Assembly (NCBI GenBank): GCA_048264125.1
Contig: JBLXDM010000013.1
Coordinates: 1-64,000 of the forward strand
Length of the DNA: 64,000 nucleotides
Origin: M1-B18 sp048264125
Lineage (GTDB): Bacteria > Bacillota > Clostridia > Peptostreptococcales > Natronincolaceae
Reading direction: 5' to 3'
Every line of letters starts with the position of its first letter. Within the stretch, counting starts at the first letter, position 1. The notes under the pieces were generated by a model. It searched no databases. It was not told where the DNA came from and saw only the letters and a program-made list of their open reading frames with translations. This document shows positions 35,101-43,751 of this stretch, piece after piece. Position numbers and translations under genes: made by a program.

Positions 35101-35433
35101 TTATTTGCCACGATTTTTTAAGTATTGATTCAGGCTTGACAGCTCTCCATACCATTTTTCAAGATGATGCTCCTCTATAATATGAAGTTTTGCCTTATCC
35201 TGTATTTTTTTATCAATAATATAGTAATCTACTCCAAGTCTTTTTCCCAAGGAATATGCTACTAGTATTATATTTGCCAGCACCTCAATAAGTGCCTCCT
35301 GACCCTCCTTTATCCCCTTCACCATAAGCTCAAAAAGCATAGCTACACTATTTAATAGCTCGCATTTTAAAAACTCTATCATTTTTATGCTTTTGCCTAT
35401 GTCAACCTGATTGTTTTTCTGTAAGTCCGGCAT
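35101..35433 (-). CDS. MazG-like small protein
   Basis: 110 aa from ATG 35433, which follows GGGAGGGGG by 6 nt. The frame is open further upstream, but that part lies in repeat-like DNA and lacks a matching start. The helical sequence MIEFLKCELLNSVAMLFELM with EGQEALIEVLANIILVAYSLGKRLG resembles the MazG-like family found beside yybS. MazG proteins are nucleotide pyrophosphohydrolases, but the catalytic EExxE pattern is not obvious here, so activity is doubtful. Confidence 0.7.
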   Translation of the reverse strand: MPDLQKNNQVDIGKSIKMIEFLKCELLNSVAMLFELMVKGIKEGQEALIEVLANIILVAYSLGKRLGVDYYIIDKKIQDKAKLHIIEEHHLEKWYGELSSLNQYLKNRGK

Positions 35434-35454
35434 CAGTATCCCCCTCCCATTATA

Positions 35455-35530
35455 AACAAACGCACGTCGTGCCTTTTGTTTTCCAAGGAACCCCCTGAGT
35501 TCCTTAGGACGCTTTGCTGTAACCTCCTCA
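35455..35530. repeat. Short relative of the GC-rich dispersed repeat
   Basis: TTTGTTTTCCAAGGAACCCC and TTAGGACGCTTTGCT match TTTGTTTTCCAGGGAACCC (52459-) and CTAGGACGCTTCGCT (52558-) in the same order, with the long hairpin insert of that locus missing. It sits upstream of the MazG-like gene. Confidence 0.5.
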
Positions 35531-35643
35531 TTGATAATAAGGGCTATCATCCCTCTTTAATTATTCTATAACCTATATATTATTCTCTCTTATGGCTTCA
35601 TTTCCTGCATTTTTGTAGCTTCTATTATAATATTTAACATTTT

Positions 35644-36666
35644 CTAAAGATATAGGTTTGTGATTATATTAAATTTTGTAATGCTTTCTTCAAGATTATA
35701 TATATATACCAGCATTTTAACAACCTCCTCCGTAGGATACCGGTTGATATTCTCATTGAACTTTATTTTTTTCTTTGCTGATTGAAGCTTTTCCAATATC
35801 AAGGAAAAGTCTAAATGCTTTTCGGTGCTGAAGAGTCCATCCTTATCCTCTGCTATCTCCATAAGCTTATGCCTTATTTCTTTAAGGTCCTCCATAACTA
35901 GCTCTGTTACCTCCGAGCTTAAGCCCTTCCTCAGTATTCCTATGATATTTTGCAGCTGCTGGTAAGTCTCTTTAACCAGGCTTATTATAATTAATAATTC
36001 CTTCGCCTTCATATTACCATAAACCTTTATTCTTTCCTCCTTCACCTGGAGCCTTATGTATTTCTCTGATTGCATCAGGGTATCCTCCACCATCTCAAGA
36101 GACAGCTTTTCGTCCATAGCCTGAGTGCTTATTTCTTCATTTCCTATTATTAAGCTGATTATGTCTAGATTAATTGATAGAATTCTGCTGCTGACATCCT
36201 TAATGTTTGATAATACCTTTTTATCATAGGTTGGGGGCAGCACTAAATAATTTATTACTACGGCTATACTTATCCCTAAAAAGGTGTCGAAGAGACGATG
36301 CAGGGCATAGTTGACATTATCTCCGCCCTTATTTAAAAAAATCGCCACCAGTACAACCGCTGCAATATTTATTGATTCGTTCCAATGGAGCCTGTTCATG
36401 ATAATTATTAGGATTATTATTCCTATTCCTAAAAAAATGGAGTTAGCCGGAAATACTGAAATAAATATAACCCCTACGATTGCACCTATTAGGGTTCCCA
36501 GCATCCTATTTGCCCCAACCCTCCATGAGTCAGATACTGTAGGCTGCACAGCTATTAGGGCAGCTATTATAGCAAAAAAGGGGTATTGTATATCAAAGAC
36601 ACCGGCCGCAAGCATAGCGAGACTTACAGCTATCCCTGTTTTAATGGTTCTCAATCCTATTTTCAT
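35644..36666 (-). CDS. FUSC/ArAE-family (aromatic acid exporter-like) membrane protein
   Basis: 340 aa. The N-terminal ~160 residues hold about six transmembrane helices with the family motifs YPFFAIIAALIAVQPTVSDSW and R-x-LGTLIGAIVG. The cytoplasmic C-terminal half is helical and charged. This is the ArAE/DUF939 architecture of aromatic acid efflux proteins. Substrate unknown. It is flanked by repeat sequences and stands alone. Confidence 0.85.
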   Translation of the reverse strand: MKIGLRTIKTGIAVSLAMLAAGVFDIQYPFFAIIAALIAVQPTVSDSWRVGANRMLGTLIGAIVGVIFISVFPANSIFLGIGIIILIIIMNRLHWNESINIAAVVLVAIFLNKGGDNVNYALHRLFDTFLGISIAVVINYLVLPPTYDKKVLSNIKDVSSRILSINLDIISLIIGNEEISTQAMDEKLSLEMVEDTLMQSEKYIRLQVKEERIKVYGNMKAKELLIIISLVKETYQQLQNIIGILRKGLSSEVTELVMEDLKEIRHKLMEIAEDKDGLFSTEKHLDFSLILEKLQSAKKKIKFNENINRYPTEEVVKMLVYIYNLEESITKFNIITNLYL

Positions 36667-36754
36667 TAGTCCACCTCAATTTACATTTTATTTTCATTTT
36701 CCATTATATAATATTTTTATACTACAGAATATAGCGTCTGATTTATTATTTTAC

Positions 36755-36840
36755 CCTTAGGACGCCCCACTGTATCCTCCCCAACCCCATTTCATCGAAA
36801 AAAAAAACGAGCTTTTCTATGAAATGAAATAAAAAAGAAT
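36755..36840. repeat. Second relative of the dispersed repeat with AT-rich hairpin
   Basis: TAGGACGCCCC, AACCCCATTTCAT and AAAACGAGCTTTTCTATGA align with GACGCCCC, CCCCATTTCATAGG and AAAACGAACTTTCCTATGA at 52670-52717. The CAT...ATG arms can form a hairpin followed by an A/T tract. Located between the FUSC gene and bofA. Confidence 0.55.
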
Positions 36841-36880
36841 CGCTACAATGAACGATTCCAAAATATTATCCTTTGCTTAC

Positions 36881-37153
36881 TCATATAAAATAACCTACTA
36901 ATATGATCAATACTACCCCTGGTATGCCTAAAAAACCAGCAACTAGTGCCGTGACAGGGTTGATGGCGATATAGAGTCCAAAAAGTCCCCCCACCAGGTT
37001 AATTGCCAGCAGCATCAGGCCACCTAAAATTCCATTCCACAATAGCCTGAATAACAGCTTCAAGGGAACCAGCAGCACCCATCCGATTATATATAAGAGA
37101 ATTAGACCAAGAGCATACGCTAATATAATGCTTATTTCCATCCCCATACCCAT
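36881..37153 (-). CDS. bofA: Pro-sigma-K processing inhibitor BofA family protein
   Basis: 90 aa; GAGGTG upstream of ATG 37153. Two or three hydrophobic helices and the C-terminal INPVTALVAGFLGIPGVVLI motif are diagnostic of BofA. In B. subtilis BofA inhibits the SpoIVFB protease that activates sigma-K in the mother cell. Its pairing with a DUF2508 gene near recR is conserved, supporting a spore-forming host. Confidence 0.92.
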   Translation of the reverse strand: MGMGMEISIILAYALGLILLYIIGWVLLVPLKLLFRLLWNGILGGLMLLAINLVGGLFGLYIAINPVTALVAGFLGIPGVVLIILVGYFI

Positions 37154-37199
37154 CTATACACCTCGTTTCCCTTTGTTTGCTTAAGCTAAAAGCTACAAA

Positions 37200-37226
37200 A
37201 TAAGGAGTAGACTAAGCTACTCCTTA
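37200..37226 (-). terminator. Terminator between DUF2508 gene and bofA
   Basis: Minus strand AAGGAGTAG CTTAGT CTACTCCTT followed by ATTTTG. Confidence 0.75.
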
Positions 37227-37262
37227 TATTATATATTTTATAATGGATTTATATGACAGGCT

Positions 37263-37565
37263 TTAATGGAAATTTCCTCTAATGCCCTCCTCTTTGGCCT
37301 TCTTCAGGAGATATGTATATCTGCTTTTTGCTGCTTCTACCTTGTAAATTGCGTGGTCGATTAAATCTGGGTCCGTCACATTTTCAAAAAACAGCTCTGC
37401 TGATTTCCATTCATTATGGGCTTTATCTACTAAATCTATAAACGCCTTGTTTGAGTCCTTTTCCTCTGTACTAATGGTGCTAACCTTGCCATATACATCC
37501 GCCAGCAGTCCTGTGAGCGTATTTAGCAGGTAGCTCTTTCTTGTTGCAGTGTTATTTTCCTTCAT
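37263..37565 (-). CDS. yaaL: DUF2508-family protein (YaaL-like)
   Basis: 100 aa, soluble and helical. The C-terminal half (FIDLVDKAHNEWKSAELFFE ... AIYKVEAAKSRYTYLLKKAK) matches the DUF2508/YaaL family, which occurs between recR and bofA in bacilli and clostridia. Function unknown. Here it is separated from recR by phoH and the MEDS-like gene. Confidence 0.85.
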   Translation of the reverse strand: MKENNTATRKSYLLNTLTGLLADVYGKVSTISTEEKDSNKAFIDLVDKAHNEWKSAELFFENVTDPDLIDHAIYKVEAAKSRYTYLLKKAKEEGIRGNFH

Positions 37566-37635
37566 GGCATTGCCCCCTTAAAGCATTCTTTATTTACCTT
37601 GAGGATTGCCACTTTTAAAAAATATATACCCCTTC

Positions 37636-38982
37636 TTACAATATTTCTGCTGCCAATTGTGCCAGCGAGGACCTCTCTACCTTCTTAAACTTAACATGCG
37701 CTGCCATTTCTTGGCCTTTAAACTTATTAATTACATAGCTGAGCCCATTTCCTACCGAGTCCAGGTATGGGTGATCTATTTGCTCCGTATCCCCCATCAG
37801 TACAATTTTGGACTCCTCACCAACCCTTGTTATAATGGTTTTAACCTCGTGCCTCGTAAGATTTTGCGCCTCATCTATGATAATGTACTGATTTGGAATG
37901 CTTCGTCCCCGGATATAGGTAAGCGCCTCTATTTCTATTCTATTCATCCCTATAAGTGTATCCTCCAGCTTTGATATGGTCTTGGTGCCTAAAATAAATT
38001 CTAGATTATCATAAATCGGCTGCACCCATGGTCTGAGCTTTTCATCCTTGTCCCCTGGCAAATAGCCTATATCTCTGCCAACGGGAATAACGGGCTTTGT
38101 AATGAGCAGCTTGTTGTATTTTTTTAGGTCGTTGGTTTTATATAGGCCTGCCACCAGTGATAATAGTGTTTTTCCCGTACCCGCCTTTCCCGATAAGGTC
38201 ACCAGCTTAATTTCGTCGTCCAATAGAGCCTCCAGCGCCATCCTCTGCTCTAGATTTTTACCCTTAATCCCCCAATAGGTGCTTTCCCCAAAATATAGTG
38301 CCTCTATCCGATTTACACTTCTCTTATATTTTCCTATAGCGGATTTTGTTGTGCCGTTCTCATCCTTAAACAGCACAAATTGGTTTGCATATAGGCCATC
38401 TCTTGAAAGATGCTCCGTGATTTCATTCATCTCCAATGCCTTTTTATTATAAAAGGCATCGATCATATCTGATGGTATGAAGCACTCCACATACCCTGTA
38501 TTTTCCTCCATCTCACCATAATCCACAAACTTGTCAAACAGATAATCCTGGCATTCTATTCCTATAGAATCTGATTTTATCCTCATGCATACATCCTTGC
38601 TGACCAGCACCACAGGCGTTTTTATTAACCCCTTGCTGTTGTCCAGCGCTAAATTCAAAGCAACTGCCAGTATTCGATTATCATTGTTTGCCTCATTGAA
38701 ATAACCTACCAAATTTGAAATATTTCTATGGTTTAATTCTATCCTAAGCCTTCCCTTGTTTTCCAGGGTGATGCCCTTGCTTAGGCTTCCAAGAGCCTTC
38801 AGCTCATCCAGGCTTCTTGCCACCTCTCTTGCGTTCCTGCCTATTTCATTTTGCAGATTTTTCTTCGCATCAATTTCTTCTATTACTACCGATGGTATCA
38901 CTACCTCATTCTCACCAAAGCTGTAAATACTCTTTGGATCATGCAATAACACGCTGGTATCCAGTACAAAAGTTTTCTGCAT
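37636..38982 (-). CDS. phoH: PhoH-family ATPase with N-terminal PIN domain (PhoH2/YlaK type)
   Basis: About 448 aa from ATG 38982 (AAGGG upstream; in-frame ATG 39018 is an alternative). The PIN domain (~1-150) starts KTFVLDTSVLLHD and has acidic residues in VVIEEIDAKK, typical of metal-dependent ribonucleases. The PhoH ATPase follows with Walker A GKAGTGKTLLS near 260 and Walker B YIIIDEAQNLT. PhoH2 proteins couple RNA unwinding to RNA cleavage. Confidence 0.93.
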   Translation of the reverse strand: MQKTFVLDTSVLLHDPKSIYSFGENEVVIPSVVIEEIDAKKNLQNEIGRNAREVARSLDELKALGSLSKGITLENKGRLRIELNHRNISNLVGYFNEANNDNRILAVALNLALDNSKGLIKTPVVLVSKDVCMRIKSDSIGIECQDYLFDKFVDYGEMEENTGYVECFIPSDMIDAFYNKKALEMNEITEHLSRDGLYANQFVLFKDENGTTKSAIGKYKRSVNRIEALYFGESTYWGIKGKNLEQRMALEALLDDEIKLVTLSGKAGTGKTLLSLVAGLYKTNDLKKYNKLLITKPVIPVGRDIGYLPGDKDEKLRPWVQPIYDNLEFILGTKTISKLEDTLIGMNRIEIEALTYIRGRSIPNQYIIIDEAQNLTRHEVKTIITRVGEESKIVLMGDTEQIDHPYLDSVGNGLSYVINKFKGQEMAAHVKFKKVERSSLAQLAAEIL

Positions 38983-39398
38983 ATTTCCCTTCATCCAGAG
39001 GACAAAGGTCTTCACCATCCTTTCTGTGATCCACTTAAGGCCTATATAATAATAGTATGTCGGTGGTGGTAAATGAATGTCTTTGACTTCACTAATGAAT
39101 TACTTTCTACACAGCTGCATATATCTCCTGTGGCTTAAAATACTATTAACTAACATTTAACAGAGTGAAAATATAATTGAGGAAATTGCATTTTACAATG
39201 ATGTTCATATAATATTCTCGTTTATACAAAGTTAAAAGCTTATCGCGCATTGTCTAGGGCTAATAACATTTTAAATTCCATGAATTAGCCTGTGGGACAC
39301 TAAGCAGGAAACCTTTAACTTTGGTATAAACATACTACTTATGTTTATTATTCAATTTTGTCAATTAAAAAAGCAGACCCGTAGGTCTGCAATTTTAT
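38983..39398. other. Intergenic region upstream of phoH
   Basis: About 400 bp of AT-rich DNA with no open frame of note. It ends with the terminator of the upstream MEDS-like gene. I could not identify a promoter with confidence. Confidence 0.5.
39368..39392 (-). terminator. Terminator after the MEDS-like gene
   Basis: Minus strand GCAGACC TACG GGTCTGC followed by TTTTTTA. Confidence 0.9.
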
Positions 39399-39938
39399 TT
39401 ACTCCAGCTCATAATGCTCATCTTCATCGTTCAATATGAACTTATTTGTGTTGAGGACTTCATCAATGATATATTTTGTATCAATATATTCTTCATCGTT
39501 TATGTAATCGTATAAATCATAGATACAAATAAGCTTTATACCGTTGTCCTTTAAGGTTCTAGCAAAGGAGTTGGTCCATTCTATAAAAGCTTCTTTAGTC
39601 ATTTGATTTATGGCATCTTCAGATTTCAAAATCCATATAACCCCACTGTAGCCTCCGGCATTGGCATTTTTCTTTATATTTTTTATAGCCTCCGCAGAAT
39701 TTACGCCTTCTTTATCTATTATATCTTTAGTAGAGTAAAATTGAATTTTATCACCTAATCTTTCCTTTAATCTTAATCTTTCCGCTAATGTACCATAAAA
39801 CTCTTCCTCCATAGAAAGATAAATTAACTGATTTTTTTTGATAGCATTTTGAAGGATTAGTTCAAATGAAACTAAAAGGTGTGGGATGCCATAATAATAG
39901 AAGGCAGCATAATTGTGACTTTCATCATTATGGATCAT
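39399..39938 (-). CDS. MEDS-domain-like protein (putative sensory protein)
   Basis: 179 aa. The order HNYAAFYYYG, a helical segment ending FELILQNAIKKNQLIYLS, and later strand motifs GVIWILKS and GIKLICIYDLYDY resemble the RecA-like, P-loop-less MEDS (DcmR sensory) domain, in which a small-molecule or signalling input is thought to bind. There is no output domain. It is monocistronic with its own terminator. The assignment is tentative. Confidence 0.5.
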   Translation of the reverse strand: MIHNDESHNYAAFYYYGIPHLLVSFELILQNAIKKNQLIYLSMEEEFYGTLAERLRLKERLGDKIQFYSTKDIIDKEGVNSAEAIKNIKKNANAGGYSGVIWILKSEDAINQMTKEAFIEWTNSFARTLKDNGIKLICIYDLYDYINDEEYIDTKYIIDEVLNTNKFILNDEDEHYELE

Positions 39939-40262
39939 TGTGTTTCCCCCTTATTTAGTGCAATACTCCTAAAAGATAGCTACTCTAAGGGAATCTTTTA
40001 TCTACGCTACGCTGCAGCAGGCTAATTCACATGGTTTGTCAATAGCTTGTTACCATAATAATACACTATTAGCGTGCTTTTGAAAAGGCTTTTTTTACCT
40101 TATTTAGAAATTTTTCTAGTATTTAGTCTTACAACTGCTCAATGGCTAAGACTCCGACAAATAGTCCACTGCAAAAAATAAATAAACATGGCCGGATATT
40201 TCCGCAACCATGTTTTTGACTCTTCACCGCAAAGCTTCTTATTAATTAATATCAATTCTATA
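39939..40262. other. Intergenic region between recR and the MEDS-like gene
   Basis: AT-rich, without open frames of note. It contains the recR terminator at 40180-40218 and presumably the promoter of the MEDS-like gene. Confidence 0.5.
40180..40218 (-). terminator. Terminator of the dnaX-ybaB-recR unit
   Basis: Minus strand AAACATGG ... CCATGTTT with an inner CGGA/TCCG helix, followed by ATTTATTTT, 45 nt after the recR stop. Confidence 0.8.
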
Positions 40263-40862
40263 TCAAAGCTCCCGTCTTCCCTCTAGAGCCTTGGCTAGAG
40301 TAACCTCGTCGGCATACTCTAAATCTCCGCCTACGGGTATACCGTGGGCGATCCTTGTAACCTTAATACCCAGAGGCTTTACCAGCTTAGATATATACAT
40401 AGCCGTTGCCTCACCCTCTATATTAGGATTTGTAGCTAGAATGATCTCATTAATAGAGCTCTCATTTATTCTACGTAGCAGTTCCTTGATTTTAATATCC
40501 TCAGGACCGATTCCCTCCAAGGGTGATATGGCTCCATGCAGCACATGATAGTAACCCTTAAATTCTCTTGTTCGCTCCATTGCCGCTACATCTCTGGGGT
40601 CCTCAACTACACAGATGATTGAGGAATCCCTGCTGGTGTCGGCACATATGGCGCAGGTCTCACTATCAGTAAGGTTTGTGCAAACATTGCAATACCTAAC
40701 GCTCTTCTTTGCATCCAAAATGGTATGGGCAATTAATTCAACCTCCTCCAACGGCATGTTGATTACGTGGAAGGCCAGCCTTTGGGCAGACTTTCTCCCA
40801 ATACCGGGGAGTCTGGTAAAGGCCTCTATCAGTCTGGCGATTGGTGCCGAGAAATAATTCAT
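40263..40862 (-). CDS. recR: Recombination protein RecR
   Basis: 199 aa, normal length. Helix-hairpin-helix LPGIGRKSAQRLAFH, a C4 zinc finger (CNVCTNLTDSETCAIC), and a TOPRIM domain with VVEDPRDVAAME, ending in the Walker B-like RIAHGIPVGGDLEYAD. With RecF and RecO it loads RecA on gapped DNA. It follows ybaB in the conserved dnaX-ybaB-recR operon. Confidence 0.97.
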   Translation of the reverse strand: MNYFSAPIARLIEAFTRLPGIGRKSAQRLAFHVINMPLEEVELIAHTILDAKKSVRYCNVCTNLTDSETCAICADTSRDSSIICVVEDPRDVAAMERTREFKGYYHVLHGAISPLEGIGPEDIKIKELLRRINESSINEIILATNPNIEGEATAMYISKLVKPLGIKVTRIAHGIPVGGDLEYADEVTLAKALEGRREL

Positions 40863-40886
40863 TTTTTCACCTGCGTTTCTTAGACT

Positions 40887-41231
40887 TTATATTAGCCCGG
40901 GAATATTCATATTTCCGGTAACCTTCGACATTTCCTTAGACACCATTTCCTCAGCAGATCTTATAGCCTCATTCACAGCAGCCACTATTAGGTCCTGCAG
41001 CATTTCAACATCATCTGGATCAATGGCCTCTGGCTTTATATCAATAGATAATACTTCCTTCTTACCATTTATTTTAACTAAAATAGCCCCTCCGCCAGCA
41101 CTTACCTCCAGCTCTCTCTTTTCAACCTCTTCCTGTACCTCCTGCATTTTTTTCTGCATTTGTTGTACCTGCTTCATCATATTGTTCATGTTGGGCATTC
41201 CTCCACCCATTCCCTGAAAACCTTTTTTCAT
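40887..41231 (-). CDS. ybaB: YbaB/EbfC-family nucleoid-associated protein
   Basis: 114 aa from ATG 41231 (AAGGAGG 8 nt upstream). A Met/Gly-rich N-terminus (FQGMGGGMPNMNNMMKQ), a coiled-coil helix, and the family core VSAGGGAILVKINGKKEVLSI then PDDVEMLQDLIVAAVNEA. These proteins dimerise and bind DNA with low specificity. The gene lies between dnaX and recR. Confidence 0.95.
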   Translation of the reverse strand: MKKGFQGMGGGMPNMNNMMKQVQQMQKKMQEVQEEVEKRELEVSAGGGAILVKINGKKEVLSIDIKPEAIDPDDVEMLQDLIVAAVNEAIRSAEEMVSKEMSKVTGNMNIPGLI

Positions 41232-41344
41232 TTTATAATCCTCCTTAACCATCATAAATATATTTTTATGGAATTACTGGAATCCATCAAAATAGATTGC
41301 CTTTATTCATTTTATTATTATACCATAAATATGATAATTTTTAC

Positions 41345-42985
41345 TTACTCGCCTATAATCTCCAATATTCCTTCAGGAACTACTCCCTTTAACAGCTCTA
41401 GGGCTTCCTCCTCCTGCGGGCTTCCTCCTCCAAGACTCAGCTCCGCCTCCATAACCAGACCAAGTCCGATAGCCTGACCTGTAACCTGCAGGATAATGGA
41501 TGCAATATACTCCTTTGTCTTTTCCTTATCCAGCGCCTCCCGATGAAAGCCGAAGCCCTCCTTAAAGGCAATTATAAGGTTTTTTCCCTTTATATTAATA
41601 AGGTTCCCTTCCTTTAGAAAGGCCTTAATTTGGGCCTTCTTATCCTGCCGCATTACCTCCAGTATGTCCTCCCATTTATCCCTAATAATATTAAAGTCTA
41701 GGGGAGCACCACTGTCCTTTAATTCAACCGTAGCCTCTTCTATTCCATTCTCCTTGTCAGGCACCTCTTCCTTAGCCGTCCTACTGCTTTTGCTTGGCTG
41801 CCTTTCTGCTATTGGGGGGGCTTTTTTCATAGTGCTTATATTGCCACTGCTTATCATTGCCTCCAGCTTTATTATCCTGTCTAGAAGCTCATCTCGGCTG
41901 CCGGTAATATTACATAGAGACACAATCGTTACCTCCAGTATAATCTGGGGCTGTGAAGCATATCTCATTTTGGACTCTGCTTCTGACAGTGTATAAATAA
42001 GCTGTACTATTTTGTTTGCATCTATATCACCAGCCTGCTGACCCAGCTTAAGCATCAGCTCTTCGGAAAGCTCCTGCTGGCTATAGCTGCTTTTCAGCCT
42101 AATAAGCATCAGATTGTGAAAATGGCTTATTAAATCCTTAATTAGCAGCTGTACATCCTTACCCTCCTGGACAACCTGCTGAACCAGCTTTAGGGCTTCT
42201 GGGGTTTCCCTTTTTAGAATCGCCTGAGACAAGCTCCAAAGCAGTTCTTCATTTGTTATACCAAGAGTTTCAACTACTAGCTCATAGGTCAGACCGTCTC
42301 TGCTGAAGGAAATGCATTGCTCTAATATACTCAAGCTATCTCTAACGGAGCCCCTGCCATTTGTGGCAATAACCTCAAGGGCTTTTTCCTCGTAGTCTAT
42401 GCCTATTGCAGTTAATATATTCTTCAAATGATCTATGATATCCATGAGCCTGACAGGTCTAAAATCAAACCTCTGACATCTAGACAGGATTGTTGCTGGA
42501 AGTTTTTGTGGCTCGGTGGTTGCCAGTATAAATATAATATGCTTAGGCGGCTCTTCAAGGGTTTTTAATAAAGCATTGAAAGCACCGGTACTCAGCATGT
42601 GAACCTCATCAATGATATAAACCTTGTATTTCCCCTTTGATGGCGGGTATTTCACACTTTCCCGCAATTCCCTTATATGATCCACACCATTATTTGAAGC
42701 AGCATCTATCTCTATGACATCCATTATATTATCCGCTAAAATTCCTTCGCACACCTCACATTTATTGCAGGGGTTAAAGGCTTCCGGCTCCAGGCAATTT
42801 ACCGCCCTTGCAAATATCTTAGCAGTGGAGGTTTTTCCCGTTCCCCGAGTTCCACTGAAAAGATATGCATGAGAAATATTGCCTTTTTTAATCTGATTCT
42901 TCAATGTTGTCACTATATGGCCTTGCCCAACTATGTCCTCAAACACCTTTGGCCGCCACTGTCTGTATAGGGCTTGATAGGTCAT
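41345..42985 (-). CDS. dnaX: DNA polymerase III subunit gamma/tau
   Basis: 546 aa. The clamp-loader AAA+ domain has Walker A GTRGTGKTST, a zinc site CLEPEAFNPCNKCEVC, Walker B VYIIDEVHML and sensor ATTEPQKLP. The middle and C-terminal domains extend to a tau-like tail (IKAFLKEGNLI...) that binds the polymerase. It loads the DnaN clamp encoded at 62287-63393. First gene of the dnaX-ybaB-recR unit. Confidence 0.96.
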   Translation of the reverse strand: MTYQALYRQWRPKVFEDIVGQGHIVTTLKNQIKKGNISHAYLFSGTRGTGKTSTAKIFARAVNCLEPEAFNPCNKCEVCEGILADNIMDVIEIDAASNNGVDHIRELRESVKYPPSKGKYKVYIIDEVHMLSTGAFNALLKTLEEPPKHIIFILATTEPQKLPATILSRCQRFDFRPVRLMDIIDHLKNILTAIGIDYEEKALEVIATNGRGSVRDSLSILEQCISFSRDGLTYELVVETLGITNEELLWSLSQAILKRETPEALKLVQQVVQEGKDVQLLIKDLISHFHNLMLIRLKSSYSQQELSEELMLKLGQQAGDIDANKIVQLIYTLSEAESKMRYASQPQIILEVTIVSLCNITGSRDELLDRIIKLEAMISSGNISTMKKAPPIAERQPSKSSRTAKEEVPDKENGIEEATVELKDSGAPLDFNIIRDKWEDILEVMRQDKKAQIKAFLKEGNLINIKGKNLIIAFKEGFGFHREALDKEKTKEYIASIILQVTGQAIGLGLVMEAELSLGGGSPQEEEALELLKGVVPEGILEIIGE

Positions 42986-43056
42986 TTTATCACCTTCTTT
43001 TTAATCAGTACTACTATTATAACATATAGATATCCCTTTTAAGCATATCTTTTCCA

Positions 43057-43734
43057 TTAGAGAAACCAATTTAAAATATGTATCAGTAAATTATTAAAAA
43101 AGAACTGTATAAGAACAGATGAATTAATCAGCGAAGACAGATTTCCCTCAGGGGCCGCCATGGCAGAGGGTAAAATCAAAATCAGCAGTACTGCTACCAG
43201 TAGAATGCCCCTGAGGCCCCCTACCGCAAGTCCCGCTATCTTATTAATTGAATATAGCCCCGGCAGGTCAAAAACATTATTAAGAATATAACCCACCAAT
43301 ATTATTAAGGCTCTAATTATTAGGAACAGTAGTACAATACTGATGATATTGGTCAGCATCAAGGTAAGCCTTGAAATTATATCCTCTTTTATAGCCTCCA
43401 CCGTTTGAAGCGCCTGCTCCTGCATCAAGCCCTTCGCCAAATATTCATTTGCCCAGCTGAAGAGCTTAAAGGAGGACTCGTTAGTAAAAACTCCCTCCTG
43501 AAGGGTCCTCTCGCCACTTAGCATAAGGTTGCTTGATACCATAGTTCCTAAAGCATCTCCTATAGGGGTTTTTATAAGCAGCCAGTCAGTAAAGCTCTGA
43601 TAATAGCTTTTGGTTATAAAGGCTGCAGCTATATAGCTGACAGTGCTTGCCATAGTCAAAATCAGCCCTCGCCTATAGCCCATAAATATACTTGCCCCAA
43701 TAACAATTAGTATTAAAATATCTAATGTTGACAT
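43057..43734 (-). CDS. CvpA-family membrane protein
   Basis: 225 aa from ATG 43734 (GAGGGGTGA upstream). The N-terminus STLDILILIVIGASIFMGYRRG is diagnostic for CvpA/colicin V production proteins. Four hydrophobic segments are present; the last part includes NKIAGLAVGGLRGILLV. Molecular function is unknown. It begins 17 nt after the DUF5711-like gene and probably forms an operon with it. Confidence 0.88.
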   Translation of the reverse strand: MSTLDILILIVIGASIFMGYRRGLILTMASTVSYIAAAFITKSYYQSFTDWLLIKTPIGDALGTMVSSNLMLSGERTLQEGVFTNESSFKLFSWANEYLAKGLMQEQALQTVEAIKEDIISRLTLMLTNIISIVLLFLIIRALIILVGYILNNVFDLPGLYSINKIAGLAVGGLRGILLVAVLLILILPSAMAAPEGNLSSLINSSVLIQFFFNNLLIHILNWFL

Positions 43735-43751
43735 ACCGTCACCCCTCAAGC

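Noticed and set aside
40890..40906. CCCGGG-centred sequence in ybaB as a Noc-binding site
   Set aside because: Flanks do not form the required palindrome.
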